Shown here one piece after another: positions 1 through 6,076 of a stretch of 8,184 nucleotides of DNA. Position 1 is the first letter of the stretch; the number at the start of each line of letters is the position of its first letter. The stretch is from CAYWTX01 sp964461295 (GTDB lineage Bacteria; Planctomycetota; Phycisphaerae; SM23-33): positions 1 through 8,184 of the forward strand of contig CAYWTX010000340.1 of assembly GCA_964461295.1 (NCBI GenBank). The letters run 5' to 3'. The position numbers and the translations under genes were made by a program. The notes below the pieces were generated by a model, which was given only the letters and a program-made list of their open reading frames with translations, did not search any database and was not told the DNA's origin.

Positions 1-2
1 CG

Positions 3-500
3 CTGCTGGCCCGCTACGCCGGCGGCGGGCGTGACCGCTACAACGGACGCGCGGCGGCTGTGCTGGCCCCGCACGCGCCGCGCAGGAGCGTGGCGGAACT
101 GGCCGACGCGCCTTGCCGGGAATCGCTGCTGCGTTCGCGACACGTTCACGTTGACGGCGGCGGGGTGGTCATGCCCGGCACGTGCGCGGGGCTGGTCCTG
201 GGCCGACTGAATCTCGATGCTCCCGACGTGGCGGGCCTGTGGCGGCGTTTGGAGGCGGACTGGCCGGGGCGGGCGATCGTGGGCGCTCTGGCGGCCGGCG
301 GGCCTGCCGGGCTGCTGGAGCGGGCATGTGCGGCTGGGTATCGAGTGCGCGAGGGCTACGCGAGCAAGTGCCACCTGTGCTGGGAAGTGCGTTCGGCGCT
401 GGCCGGCGAGCACGCCGACGAACTTGGACCGGCGTGGATGTACGAGACGGCGGGCAAGAGCGAGACGATGGAAGGATGGAAGGGTGGAATAATGGAATGA
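3..500 (+). CDS. Radical-SAM-like protein, C-terminal part (5' end outside window)
   Basis: The frame is open from the left edge, so the gene starts upstream; a GTG at 60 is only an internal codon. The visible 165 residues resemble the C-terminal region of planctomycete radical SAM proteins with a SPASM-like tail. A stretch around residues 48-68 (HVDGGGVVMPGTCAGLVLG) matches the usual 'HVDpyGnv.p..CgG.vlGn' pattern. A segment near 97-108 reads ALAAGGPAGLLE, and a KCHLCWEVR motif lies at 122-130. Cysteines 38, 61, 123 and 126 could ligate an auxiliary iron-sulfur cluster. The core CxxxCxxC motif that would prove radical SAM chemistry is not in the window, so the substrate is unknown. The last roughly ten residues (from TMEGWKGG on) are translated from a GGATGG/GGAATG repeat and are probably an acquired tail. 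Family assignment is from memory of motif pattern and is moderately secure. Confidence 0.62.
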   Translation: MLARYAGGGRDRYNGRAAAVLAPHAPRRSVAELADAPCRESLLRSRHVHVDGGGVVMPGTCAGLVLGRLNLDAPDVAGLWRRLEADWPGRAIVGALAAGGPAGLLERACAAGYRVREGYASKCHLCWEVRSALAGEHADELGPAWMYETAGKSETMEGWKGGIME

Positions 501-582
501 TGGAAGGGCGGGACGATGGAAGGATGGGCCGGCGAGGCCATTGCCTCCCGCGCCCGGCATTCCATGATTCCAACATTCCATT
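467..582. repeat. GGATGG/GGAATG simple-repeat patch with inverted arms
   Basis: Positions 467-527 carry repeated ATGGAAGGATGG and TGGAATAATGGAATGATGG units on the plus strand. The complementary pattern (ATTCCATGATTCCAACATTCC) follows at 559-582. The left unit AATGGAATGATGGAAG at 492-507 is nearly complementary to the right part, with one mismatch over about 13 bases, so the two sides could form a long hairpin with an approximately 50-base GC-rich loop. The repeat overlaps the stop codon of the upstream gene (498-500). The hairpin could serve as a 3' end for that transcript, but there is no T-run. Confidence 0.6.
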
Positions 583-595
583 CGGCATTCCGTTG

Positions 596-624
596 TTGAC
601 GTGGGCGGCGCAATGCGGTAATGA
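596..624 (+). promoter_or_regulatory. Weak candidate promoter for the Ser/Thr kinase
   Basis: TTGACG at 596-601 is a good -35 match. After a 17-base spacer the hexamer at 619-624 is TAATGA, a poor -10. It is the best candidate in the 193-base gap before the kinase. It would leave a 5' leader of about 60 bases with no clear Shine-Dalgarno before the ATG at 694. Confidence 0.25.
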
Positions 625-693
625 CATTGGGTCCAACGCCGATCGCGCCGGGCAGAACGCAGCGCGGCGGCAGCGACAAGTCAAGGCTTCGAG

Positions 694-1938
694 ATGGCAC
701 AACAGAACGCCAACGTCGATTCGTCCTCCTTGGACACCGAGATCAGCCGGCTTGTCGTCGAGCAGCGACTCGCCACGGCCGAGGAAGTGGAACGCTGCCT
801 GGCCGTCCGCGCGGCGGAGGCCGCCAACAGGAACCAGATGACGCTGGCGTCGGTGCTCGTCCGCGAGGGCGTGGTCACCAGGGCCCAGGTAGACCGCGTC
901 AAGCAGTCGGCCGACCTGTCGCGGAGCCAGCAGATTCCCGGCTACCAGATCCTCGGCAAGTTGGGCGCCGGCGCGATGGCGACGGTGTTCAAGGCCAGGC
1001 AGATCAGCCTGGACCGCACCGTGGCGATCAAGGTGCTGTCCAAGCGGCTGTCGGAGAACCCCGAGTACGTCGAGCGCTTCTACAAGGAGGGCAAGGCGGC
1101 CGCGAGGCTCAACCACCCCAACATCGTGCAGGCGATCGACGTCGGCGAGGCGGGCAACTACCACTACTTCGTGATGGAGTTCGTCGAGGGGCACACGCTG
1201 CACGACGAGCTGACCAGCGGCAAGGTCTTCAGCGAGGAAGAGGCGTTGGGGGTGATCATCCAGATCGCCCGCGCGCTGGAGCATTCCCACCAGGCGGGCT
1301 TCGTGCACCGCGACGTGAAACCCAAGAACATCATGCTCACGCCGCACGGGACGGCCAAGCTGGCGGACATGGGCCTGGCCCGCGCGGCCTCCGACGCGCA
1401 GGCCGCCCAGGCCGAGGCCGGCAAGGCCTACGGCACGCCGTACTACATCAGCCCCGAGCAGATTCGCGGCGAAGTGGACATCGACTTCCGCGCGGACATC
1501 TACTCTCTCGGCGCGACGCTCTACCACCTGATCACCGGGCGCGTTCCCTTCGAGGCCCCCACGCCCGCCGCCGTCATGCACAAGCACCTCAAGGAGCACC
1601 TGGTTCCGCCCGACCACGTCAACACGTCGCTGTCGGCCGGCATCGGCGAAGTCGTCGAGGTGATGATGGCCAAAGACCGCAACCAACGGTACGCCTCCAC
1701 CACCGAACTGCTGGTGGACCTGGAGGCGATCGCGGCCGGGCGGCCCCCTCTCCAGGCCCGCAAGCAGTTCGACGCCGGCACGCTCAGCAGTCTCGCGGCG
1801 TCGGCCGGGCCCGCCCAGGGCGTCCATGCCGACAAGGCCGCGATGGTCTCGCCGGACAAGATGAAGTTGTACCTGATGGTGCTGGCGATTGCCCTGGCGG
1901 TGAGCGTGCTGCTGAACATCGTGCAGTTGGCGTTGTAG
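694..1938 (+). CDS. Hanks-type Ser/Thr protein kinase with MshEN-like N-terminus and C-terminal membrane anchor
   Basis: This 414-residue protein likely phosphorylates Ser/Thr residues of unknown partners at the cytoplasmic membrane. Residues about 15-72 (from SRLVVEQRLATAEEVERCL to REGVVTRAQVDRVKQ) resemble the two-helix repeats of MshEN/GspE N-terminal domains. The kinase domain spans about 84-346. It shows a glycine loop LGAGAMATVF (90-99, third Gly replaced by Ala), Lys113 in VAIK, a likely C-helix Glu132, HRDVKPKN with Asp207, Lys209 and Asn212, DMG at 225-227 in place of DFG, GTPYYISPE at 247-255, DIYSLG at 268-273 and Arg332. All catalytic residues are present, so it should be active. 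One hydrophobic segment at about 391-412 sits at the very C-terminus, with no extracellular sensor beyond it, so the protein is tail-anchored. The start is the first ATG giving a complete N-terminal domain; no strong ribosome binding site is seen. Confidence 0.95.
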   Translation: MAQQNANVDSSSLDTEISRLVVEQRLATAEEVERCLAVRAAEAANRNQMTLASVLVREGVVTRAQVDRVKQSADLSRSQQIPGYQILGKLGAGAMATVFKARQISLDRTVAIKVLSKRLSENPEYVERFYKEGKAAARLNHPNIVQAIDVGEAGNYHYFVMEFVEGHTLHDELTSGKVFSEEEALGVIIQIARALEHSHQAGFVHRDVKPKNIMLTPHGTAKLADMGLARAASDAQAAQAEAGKAYGTPYYISPEQIRGEVDIDFRADIYSLGATLYHLITGRVPFEAPTPAAVMHKHLKEHLVPPDHVNTSLSAGIGEVVEVMMAKDRNQRYASTTELLVDLEAIAAGRPPLQARKQFDAGTLSSLAASAGPAQGVHADKAAMVSPDKMKLYLMVLAIALAVSVLLNIVQLAL

Positions 1939-1947
1939 GGGAGACGT

Positions 1948-1989
1948 CGGGCGGCGGCGCCCGCGGGATGGCCGGAGCGCCCCGGGCGC
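1948..1989 (+). terminator. GC-rich hairpins after the kinase gene
   Basis: Ten bases after the kinase stop, CGGGCG and CGCCCG (1948-1953 and 1958-1963) form a 6-bp stem with a 4-base loop. A second near-palindrome, GCGCCC/GGGCGC, lies at 1977-1989. Neither is followed by a T-run, so intrinsic termination is uncertain. The rest of the gap up to 2175 shows no convincing gene; a TATATG at 2127-2132 is a possible -10 for the next gene but lacks a -35. Confidence 0.3.
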
Positions 1990-2175
1990 GCCGGGCCGGG
2001 GCTTGGAAAAGAGGGGTCCATGCATCGGTCCTTCGGTTCGGTACGTTTCCACGTTCGGGGGCAGGCGGCCCGCCTCGCGACCCGCGCGGCGATTTCTCTT
2101 GCTCTTTCTCGCGAAGTTGCGCTTCCTATATGCCAAGCTGGCCCGGCGCTGCCGGGGTCGGGGCTGGGAAAATCC

Positions 2176-2180
2176 AGGAG
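2176..2180 (+). promoter_or_regulatory. Ribosome binding site deciding the start at 2187
   Basis: AGGAG at 2176-2180 directly abuts an ATG at 2181 and is six bases from a second ATG at 2187. Normal spacing favours the second ATG, giving a protein that begins MRSTVL. Confidence 0.7.
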
Positions 2181-2186
2181 ATGAAC

Positions 2187-2915
2187 ATGCGTAGCACCGT
2201 GTTGAGCGCGGCGTTGGTGTCGATGATGGTTGTGAGCATGCTGCTGACGGGTTGCGGTCTGTGCCCGCCGCCCAAGCCCGAAGTCGCGCCGTATCAGGAG
2301 ACCGAGGAAGTGCTCGCCCCGCCGGTGGCCCCGCCGGTGGCGCCCCCGCCCGTGGTGGCCGCACCGGTCGTGCCCATCGAGCCGGTCAGGCCCGTCGAGC
2401 CCGTCGAGCCGGTCAAGCCGGTCGAGGTCGCGCCGATCGTGCCCCCCGCCGTCGTGAAGGCCATCCAGGACCTCGGCGAGAAGTATCCCGGGCTGTTCAC
2501 CTTCGACCCGGCCACCGGCATGTTCCGCTTCAACTCCGACATCACCTTCGACAGCGGCTCAGCCGTGGTCAAGCCGCAGGCGAAGGCCGCGCTGACGAAG
2601 CTGGCGGAAATCCTCGTGGGCGACGAAGTGCAGAGCCGCTCGATGCGGATCGTCGGGCACACCGACAGCGACCGCGTCGCCAAGGCGACGACGATCGCCC
2701 ACCTGAGGGACCTGGGCAAGGCCGCCAGCAACCAGGGCCTCAGCGAAGCCCGGGCCGAGGCGGTGGCAGCGGTGCTCAAGGCCGGCGGCGTGGTCGCCAG
2801 CCGCATGAGCACCTCCGGGCGCGGCGCCGGCGAACCGGTGGCGGACAACAGCACGGCGTCGGGCAAGGCGAGGAACCGCCGCGTCGAGATTTACCTCTCG
2901 GCGATGGGGAAATAA
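2187..2915 (+). CDS. OmpA-family peptidoglycan-binding outer-membrane lipoprotein (Pal-like)
   Basis: The 242-residue product likely tethers the outer membrane to peptidoglycan. Residues 1-22 form a lipoprotein signal peptide with a lipobox LTGC, so Cys23 would be lipidated. Residues about 27-88 are a Pro/Val/Glu-rich linker (VAPPVAPP, then PVEPVEPVKPVE), expected to be extended. The OmpA domain runs from about 112 to 238. It contains FDSGSAVVKPQAKAAL at 121-136, IVGHTDSD at 155-162 with the diaminopimelate-binding Asp160, NQGLSEARAEAV at 182-193, and NRRVEI at 230-235 with the conserved Arg. It is longer than E. coli Pal (173 residues) because of the linker. An insertion between GHTD and the NxxLSxxRA helix (about residues 161-181) resembles OmpA variants with a longer loop. 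The frame is open far upstream, but the signal peptide and AGGAG fix the start. Operon linkage to the kinase is not supported by the 248-base gap. Confidence 0.93.
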   Translation: MRSTVLSAALVSMMVVSMLLTGCGLCPPPKPEVAPYQETEEVLAPPVAPPVAPPPVVAAPVVPIEPVRPVEPVEPVKPVEVAPIVPPAVVKAIQDLGEKYPGLFTFDPATGMFRFNSDITFDSGSAVVKPQAKAALTKLAEILVGDEVQSRSMRIVGHTDSDRVAKATTIAHLRDLGKAASNQGLSEARAEAVAAVLKAGGVVASRMSTSGRGAGEPVADNSTASGKARNRRVEIYLSAMGK

Positions 2916-2930
2916 CCCGCCTTCGGCGGG
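2916..2930 (+). terminator. Hairpin directly after the OmpA-like gene
   Basis: CCCGCC and GGCGGG form a perfect 6-bp stem with a TTC loop, starting at the first base after the stop codon. It is followed by AGACCGGG rather than T residues. It may be a factor-dependent end or simply the first module of the adjoining dispersed repeat, since a similar hairpin (CCCGCC-GTAA-GGCGG) sits at 5254-5268. Confidence 0.4.
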
Positions 2931-2931
2931 A

Positions 2932-2970
2932 GACCGGGAAACAGCCGATCGCCACGAGTCACGATCACGA
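2932..2970 (+). repeat. Dispersed intergenic repeat, copy 1
   Basis: GACCGGGAAACAGCCGATC at 2932-2950 differs at one base from 5174-5192 and at one base from the reverse complement of 5359-5377. CACGAGTCACGATCACGA at 2953-2970 is identical to 5147-5164. The repeat lies between the 3' ends of the OmpA-like gene and the convergent histidine kinase. A further hairpin (CCCCGAAGG with CCTTCCGGGG, one bulge) is at 3030-3050 and may mark the end of either transcript. Confidence 0.75.
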
Positions 2971-3087
2971 GGGATTGTCCCCTCGCGGTCGCCTTCGTGA
3001 TTTGGGATCGCCTGTTGCTCACCTCGACACCCCGAAGGGACCTTCCGGGGTTCGTCCGCGTCGTCGTTCACGGCGGTCTTCCCGCTC

Positions 3088-4692
3088 CTACCTCGGCGTG
3101 TTGGGCGGCCCGATCGGCAGGCGCACTGTGAAGGTCGCGCCTTGGCCTGGGGTGCTCTTTACCGTCAGGTGGCCGCCAAGGAGGTTCGCCAACTCCTTGG
3201 AGATGGACAGGCCCAGGCCGGTGCCATAGGTCTCCTTGGTGATCGTCGCGCCGCCGCCCTGGTAGAACTTCTCGAAGATGTGCGGCTGGTCGATCTCGGC
3301 GATTCCCGGGCCGGTATCGCTGACGGAGACGCCCACGTCGGGCGGCTCGGTCCCGTCGCTGCCGCCGACCATGGCAGCCGAGAGGACCACCTGCCCGCCG
3401 TGGGGGGTGAACTTGATGGCGTTGGACAGCAGGTTGTAGAGGATCTGCTGGAGCTTGCCGCCATCGGTGACGATGAGCGGCATGCCGTCGGACAGTTCGG
3501 CCGTCAGCTTGAGGCCTTTCTTATCGGCCAGCGGGCCCATCAGTGCCAGCAGCGTCTGGCAGGTGTCGGTGACCGAGACCTTGTCGAAGCGGACATCGGC
3601 CTTGCCGGCCTCGATCTTGGCCATGTCCAGCAGGTCGTTGATCATGGCCAGGAGGTTCTTCGCGGCGGTGGAGATGTTCTGCCCGTAGCGGCGGATGCGT
3701 TCGTCGTCGCGTTCGGCAAGCAGGTCGGCGAACCCGATGATGCTGTTGAGCGGCGTGCGGAGCTCGTGGGAGACGTTGGCGAGGAACTCGCTCTTGACTT
3801 GGTTGGCGTGGAAGAGGGTGACGTTGGCCTCGGCCAACTCGTTGAGTTTGAGGTCCAGCGCGCGGTTGGCGGAGCGGAGTTTTTCGTGCTGGCGGTTGAT
3901 GGCCTCGAGCATCTCGTTGAAGCTTTCGCCCAGGCGCTGCAATTCGTCCTTGGTGCGGACCGTGCTGCGGACGGACAGGTCGCCCTCGGCGACCTTGTCG
4001 GCCACGTGGCGCAGGTGGCGCAGCGGGCGCAGGACCAGGCGGTGGACGATGACGGCGAACAGCACGATGGCGACCATCGCGGCCAGCAACGCCCCGGCGA
4101 AGAACGCGCCGCGGGTCAGCCAGACGAGCGGCCCGCTGGCGGCCTCGGCCGACAGCGACACGTCCACCAGGCCGGCGAGTTGCCCGGTCTGGAAGCGCAG
4201 GGCGGGCTTGGCGGCCTGGCCATGGCAGTTCATGCATTTCTGGACGACGCGGACGGGGCGGAAGCAGCGGTAGACGGGGCGGTCGCGTTCGTCGGTGTCG
4301 GCGAAGACGGCCAGGTCCTGCTGCGTGTTGTGCTGGAGGACCTGGCGCGCCTTGCGGGCCCGCGAATCCAGGCGCGGCGGATCGTCCGGTCGGGCCAGCG
4401 GCGTCATGGCGGGACCGGCAACGACGACCGTTTCGGTGTTGCCCGCCAGCAGAGCGATGACGCGGCTGCGGTCGCCGCGGGCGGCGTTGGCGTCCTGCGG
4501 ATGCTGCTGCACCCACTCCTCCAGGCGCAGGCGGGTGACCAGCTTGGCCGGGCGCTCCACGCCCTGCTCGGCCAGCAGGCCCGTGAAGTACCACGGCACG
4601 GCCAGGGCGGCGGCGATGACCGCCGCCAGGGCGCCGCCCATCAACAGACGCAGCTTCGTGGCAAGGGAGATTTTCACCTGACGCTTGGCCAT
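3088..4692 (-). CDS. Membrane sensor histidine kinase with Tll0287-like (DUF3365) heme-binding sensor domain
   Basis: The 534-residue product is a complete HisKA-type sensor kinase. The N-terminal transmembrane segment is about residues 15-38 and the second about 195-217. The periplasmic domain between them holds CMNCH at 153-157, preceded by YRCFRPVRVVQK; this matches the Tll0287/DUF3365 family, whose CxxCH covalently binds heme c. Redox or gas sensing is therefore inferred. A HAMP domain (about 218-268, ending near DELQRLGESFNEML) and a coiled coil (about 265-300) follow. The H-box SHELRTPLNSIIGF places the phosphorylated His at 309. The ATPase domain has Asn420/Asn424 in the N-box, DTGPGI at 459-464, an FEKFYQ F-box, and GTGLGLSIS at 490-498. 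There is no receiver domain and no response regulator gene nearby. A MerR-type gene lies 78 bases upstream on the same strand. No Shine-Dalgarno is visible before the ATG. Confidence 0.95.
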   Translation of the reverse strand: MAKRQVKISLATKLRLLMGGALAAVIAAALAVPWYFTGLLAEQGVERPAKLVTRLRLEEWVQQHPQDANAARGDRSRVIALLAGNTETVVVAGPAMTPLARPDDPPRLDSRARKARQVLQHNTQQDLAVFADTDERDRPVYRCFRPVRVVQKCMNCHGQAAKPALRFQTGQLAGLVDVSLSAEAASGPLVWLTRGAFFAGALLAAMVAIVLFAVIVHRLVLRPLRHLRHVADKVAEGDLSVRSTVRTKDELQRLGESFNEMLEAINRQHEKLRSANRALDLKLNELAEANVTLFHANQVKSEFLANVSHELRTPLNSIIGFADLLAERDDERIRRYGQNISTAAKNLLAMINDLLDMAKIEAGKADVRFDKVSVTDTCQTLLALMGPLADKKGLKLTAELSDGMPLIVTDGGKLQQILYNLLSNAIKFTPHGGQVVLSAAMVGGSDGTEPPDVGVSVSDTGPGIAEIDQPHIFEKFYQGGGATITKETYGTGLGLSISKELANLLGGHLTVKSTPGQGATFTVRLPIGPPNTPR

Positions 4693-4701
4693 CGAGCGGC
4701 G

Positions 4702-4707
4702 ATTCTA
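4702..4707 (-). promoter_or_regulatory. Candidate -10 box for the histidine kinase
   Basis: On the minus strand TAGAAT matches the -10 consensus at five of six positions. It ends nine bases before the ATG, so transcription would start at or almost at the start codon, fitting a leaderless or nearly leaderless mRNA and the missing Shine-Dalgarno. The -35 (AAGACC at 17 bases) is weak. Confidence 0.3.
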
Positions 4708-4717
4708 CAGGGTTGAG

Positions 4718-4741
4718 GGTTTCCGGTCTTGCGGTTTCCGG
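4718..4741. repeat. 9-bp direct repeat between regulator and kinase genes
   Basis: GGTTTCCGG occurs at 4718-4726 and again at 4733-4741, a 15-base period. The first is followed by TCTTGC. The unit resembles the reverse complement of the dispersed repeat core (GTTTCCCGGTCTTC at 5367-5380) and may be a decayed copy. Confidence 0.5.
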
Positions 4742-4770
4742 GCGCCGGCATCGGGTCCCACAGTTCCCGT

Positions 4771-5025
4771 TCAGCGGTTCTTCAGGTACGTCTCGCGGAT
4801 GTCGCGGAGCGTGTAGCCGCTGGCGTTGAGGCGGCGGATCAGGCGGATGCGGCGAACGTGCTCGTGCGTGAACAGGCGGCTGCGCCGCCCGCCGGGACGC
4901 AGCGGGCGGATCATTCCCAGCAGGACGTAGTACTCGACGGTCTGCACGCTGACGTCGGCGGCCTTGGCGGCCTGCGAGATGCGCATACCTTCGGCGGCGC
5001 CTGGTCTTTCGCCCTGAGCGGACAT
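4771..5025 (-). CDS. Short MerR-family DNA-binding regulator
   Basis: This 84-residue protein consists almost wholly of a MerR-type winged helix. The helix-turn-helix is at about 16-33 (ISQAAKAADVSVQTVEYY), the wing at 38-52 (MIRPLRPGGRRSRLF), and the third and fourth helices at 53-80, with HVRRIRLIRRL and SGYTLRDIRETYL typical of the family. Classical MerR proteins continue with a dimerising coiled coil and an effector domain; both are absent, so it resembles stand-alone short MerR/BldC-like or truncated regulators and has no visible sensor of its own. An alternative start is Met14 (4984-4986), which would trim the non-conserved N-terminus. The gene sits 78 bases upstream of the heme-sensor histidine kinase in the same direction; co-transcription and a functional link are plausible but unproven. 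Targets are unknown. Confidence 0.88.
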   Translation of the reverse strand: MSAQGERPGAAEGMRISQAAKAADVSVQTVEYYVLLGMIRPLRPGGRRSRLFTHEHVRRIRLIRRLNASGYTLRDIRETYLKNR

Positions 5026-5035
5026 AGGGAATCTA

Positions 5036-5073
5036 TCGCCTGGAAGGCAGAGCGAACTTTAGGCGAGTGTCAA
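5036..5073 (-). promoter_or_regulatory. Candidate promoter/operator of the MerR-type gene
   Basis: On the minus strand a perfect -35 TTGACA lies at 5073-5068, but no good -10 follows at 16-20 bases. Perfect 6-bp inverted arms TCGCCT/AGGCGA lie at 5036-5041 and 5061-5066. A box CGAACTTTAGGCGAG at 5053-5067 (plus strand) resembles CGAAACTTTCGGCTAG at 6089-6104 near another promoter. Autoregulation is a guess. Confidence 0.3.
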
Positions 5074-5240
5074 CGGGCCGGACCGGGAAGAAGCCGAGGA
5101 CGAGGAAGAGGACGGCGAGGACGACCGGGACCGGGAAACAACGAAGCACGAGTCACGATCACGAACACGAGGGGACCGGGAAACGGCCGATCATGATCAC
5201 GATCACGAATCTCGATCGCGAGGAAGACGAGCGGCTGTCT
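5074..5240. repeat. Repeat-rich purine-skewed spacer with dispersed repeat copies
   Basis: No gene is supported here. The plus strand is strongly purine-rich (GAGGAC/GAGGAAG units at 5094-5125). The GACCGGGAA(A)C core appears at 5081-5089, 5129-5139 and 5174-5184, with a partial copy at 5123-5130. CACGAGTCACGATCACGA is at 5147-5164, and a GATCATGATCACGATCACGA tract follows the last core. Short open frames in both directions consist of this repeat and look non-coding. Confidence 0.65.
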
Positions 5241-5327
5241 CTTCGTTCGTAGTCCCGCCGTAAGGCGGAATCCCGGCGTCATTGAGGCGGGGAAACGGCC
5301 CGCCTTACGGCCGAACTACAAACGAAG
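5241..5327. repeat. 28-base inverted repeat (REP- or MITE-like hairpin)
   Basis: The arm at 5241-5268 is complementary to 5300-5327 at 25 of 28 positions, with a 31-base loop. Each arm contains an inner palindromic GCCGTAAGGC motif and an outer CTTCGTT(C/T)GTAGT part. The structure could fold in DNA or RNA and lies between the divergent MerR-type and NTF2-like genes. No transposase is adjacent. Confidence 0.75.
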
Positions 5328-5358
5328 ACCAGGGCGCCTTGCCTCCGTTGGTGATCGT

Positions 5359-5400
5359 GATCGGCAGTTTCCCGGTCTTCGACACTCGACACCCGACACT
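5359..5400. repeat. Inverted copy of the dispersed repeat plus 7-bp tandem
   Basis: GATCGGCAGTTTCCCGGTC at 5359-5377 is the reverse complement of the repeat core seen at 2932-2950 and 5174-5192. It is preceded by GTGATCGT, again the inverse of the GATCAC tract. At 5380-5400 there are three 7-base units, CGACACT, CGACACC and CGACACT. Confidence 0.7.
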
Positions 5401-5411
5401 CTCCTCGCCCC

Positions 5412-5440
5412 TTGACACTGCTGCCTACTTCTTCCACACT
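5412..5440 (+). promoter_or_regulatory. Candidate promoter for the NTF2-like membrane protein
   Basis: TTGACA at 5412-5417 is a perfect -35. At a 17-base spacing the hexamer CACACT (5435-5440) is a weak -10. Transcription would begin about at the ATG (5447), so the mRNA would be leaderless, in line with the absence of a Shine-Dalgarno. Confidence 0.4.
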
Positions 5441-5446
5441 TCTGAT

Positions 5447-5983
5447 ATGGAACATGCTTTCTTTGAAGACCCCACGTATGTCTGCGCGGCGCTGGCGATC
5501 GCGGCGTTGGCCATGGCGGCCGCGTGGTACGAGCGGCGCCGGCGCACGTGGCTGGTGGGGGCGGCGGCGATGCTGGTCCTTGCCGCGGGGCTGGTCGTGC
5601 TGGAGCGGGCCGTCGTGACCGACCGCGAGAGAATCCTCCTTGCGATCGACGACATCGCCGCGGCCGTCTCGCGGGGCGACGTCGACGCGGCCGGGAAGTA
5701 CGTCGACGAGAGCTTCGGCGGCTGGCGGGGAAGCAAGAGCGTCATGCTGGCGTACGGCCGGGCGGTGCTGGCGCAGTACAAGGTGCGGAAGGTGGCGATC
5801 GCGGGCGAGGTGGAGGTCCATCTTCCGCAGCCGACGGTGGCGGAGGTGAAGGTCCGCACCGTCGTTCACCTGCCCGAGGGCGACCACGTGGCGAGGTCGA
5901 CGCCCATCGTGTGGGAGACGGAATGGATCAAGCGTCCGGAGGGTTGGCGGGTGCGGCGCGCCCAGCCGAACGTCGGGATCTAG
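5447..5983 (+). CDS. Two-TM membrane protein with NTF2-like C-terminal domain, function unknown
   Basis: The 178-residue product has two hydrophobic segments at about 10-27 (TYVCAALAIAALAMAAAW) and 35-54 (TWLVGAAAMLVLAAGLVVLE), separated by ERRRR. Positive charges in that loop suggest both termini are outside the cytoplasm. The remainder (about 58-172) reads like an NTF2/SnoaL-type cone fold: a long helix AIDDIAAAVSRGDVDAAGKYV, then alternating strands, ending in a W-x-x-x-x-W-I-K-R-P-E-G-W-R-V strand pair. Such domains may bind small ligands or act as scaffolds; no catalytic residues can be named. The open frame extends upstream to 5282, but that part is repeat sequence, so the ATG at 5447 after a TTGACA -35 is preferred. 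It does not form a tight operon with the next gene. Confidence 0.8.
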   Translation: MEHAFFEDPTYVCAALAIAALAMAAAWYERRRRTWLVGAAAMLVLAAGLVVLERAVVTDRERILLAIDDIAAAVSRGDVDAAGKYVDESFGGWRGSKSVMLAYGRAVLAQYKVRKVAIAGEVEVHLPQPTVAEVKVRTVVHLPEGDHVARSTPIVWETEWIKRPEGWRVRRAQPNVGI

Positions 5984-6005
5984 CGGCATCGTCGTTGGCC
6001 GGGGG

Positions 6006-6026
6006 TCGGGCCCGGCCGGCGCCCGA
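6006..6026 (+). terminator. Candidate terminator hairpin
   Basis: TCGGGC and GCCCGA form a perfect 6-bp stem around a 9-base loop that itself contains CCGGCCGG. It lies 23 bases after the stop of the NTF2-like gene. No T-run follows, so it is only a possible end. Confidence 0.35.
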
Positions 6027-6076
6027 GCATGGAAGCGTACAGGGGCCGCCGCGCGCCGCGGGTGATGACGGAAGTC

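Noticed and set aside
467..582. CRISPR-like array in the GGATGG/GGAATG patch
   Set aside because: The units are 6-9 bases without unique spacers of constant length; it is a simple repeat.
2099..2132. Promoter for the OmpA-like gene (TTGCTC with TATATG)
   Set aside because: The spacing is 22 bases and the -35 match is poor, so it is not annotated as a promoter.
169..2364. Open frame of 731 codons on the minus strand over the kinase region
   Set aside because: It is antisense to a kinase with all catalytic motifs; it is Arg/Pro/Gly-rich and crosses two intergenic gaps and the simple repeat.
3142..4716. Open frame of 524 codons on the plus strand opposite the histidine kinase
   Set aside because: It is the mirror of a complete, motif-rich histidine kinase in GC-rich DNA; its translation is Gly/Ala/Asp/Val-rich and has no recognisable motif.
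5074..5240. Small proteins encoded in the GA-rich spacer
   Set aside because: The frames consist of the dispersed repeat, are Arg/Thr-rich, and lack start signals.
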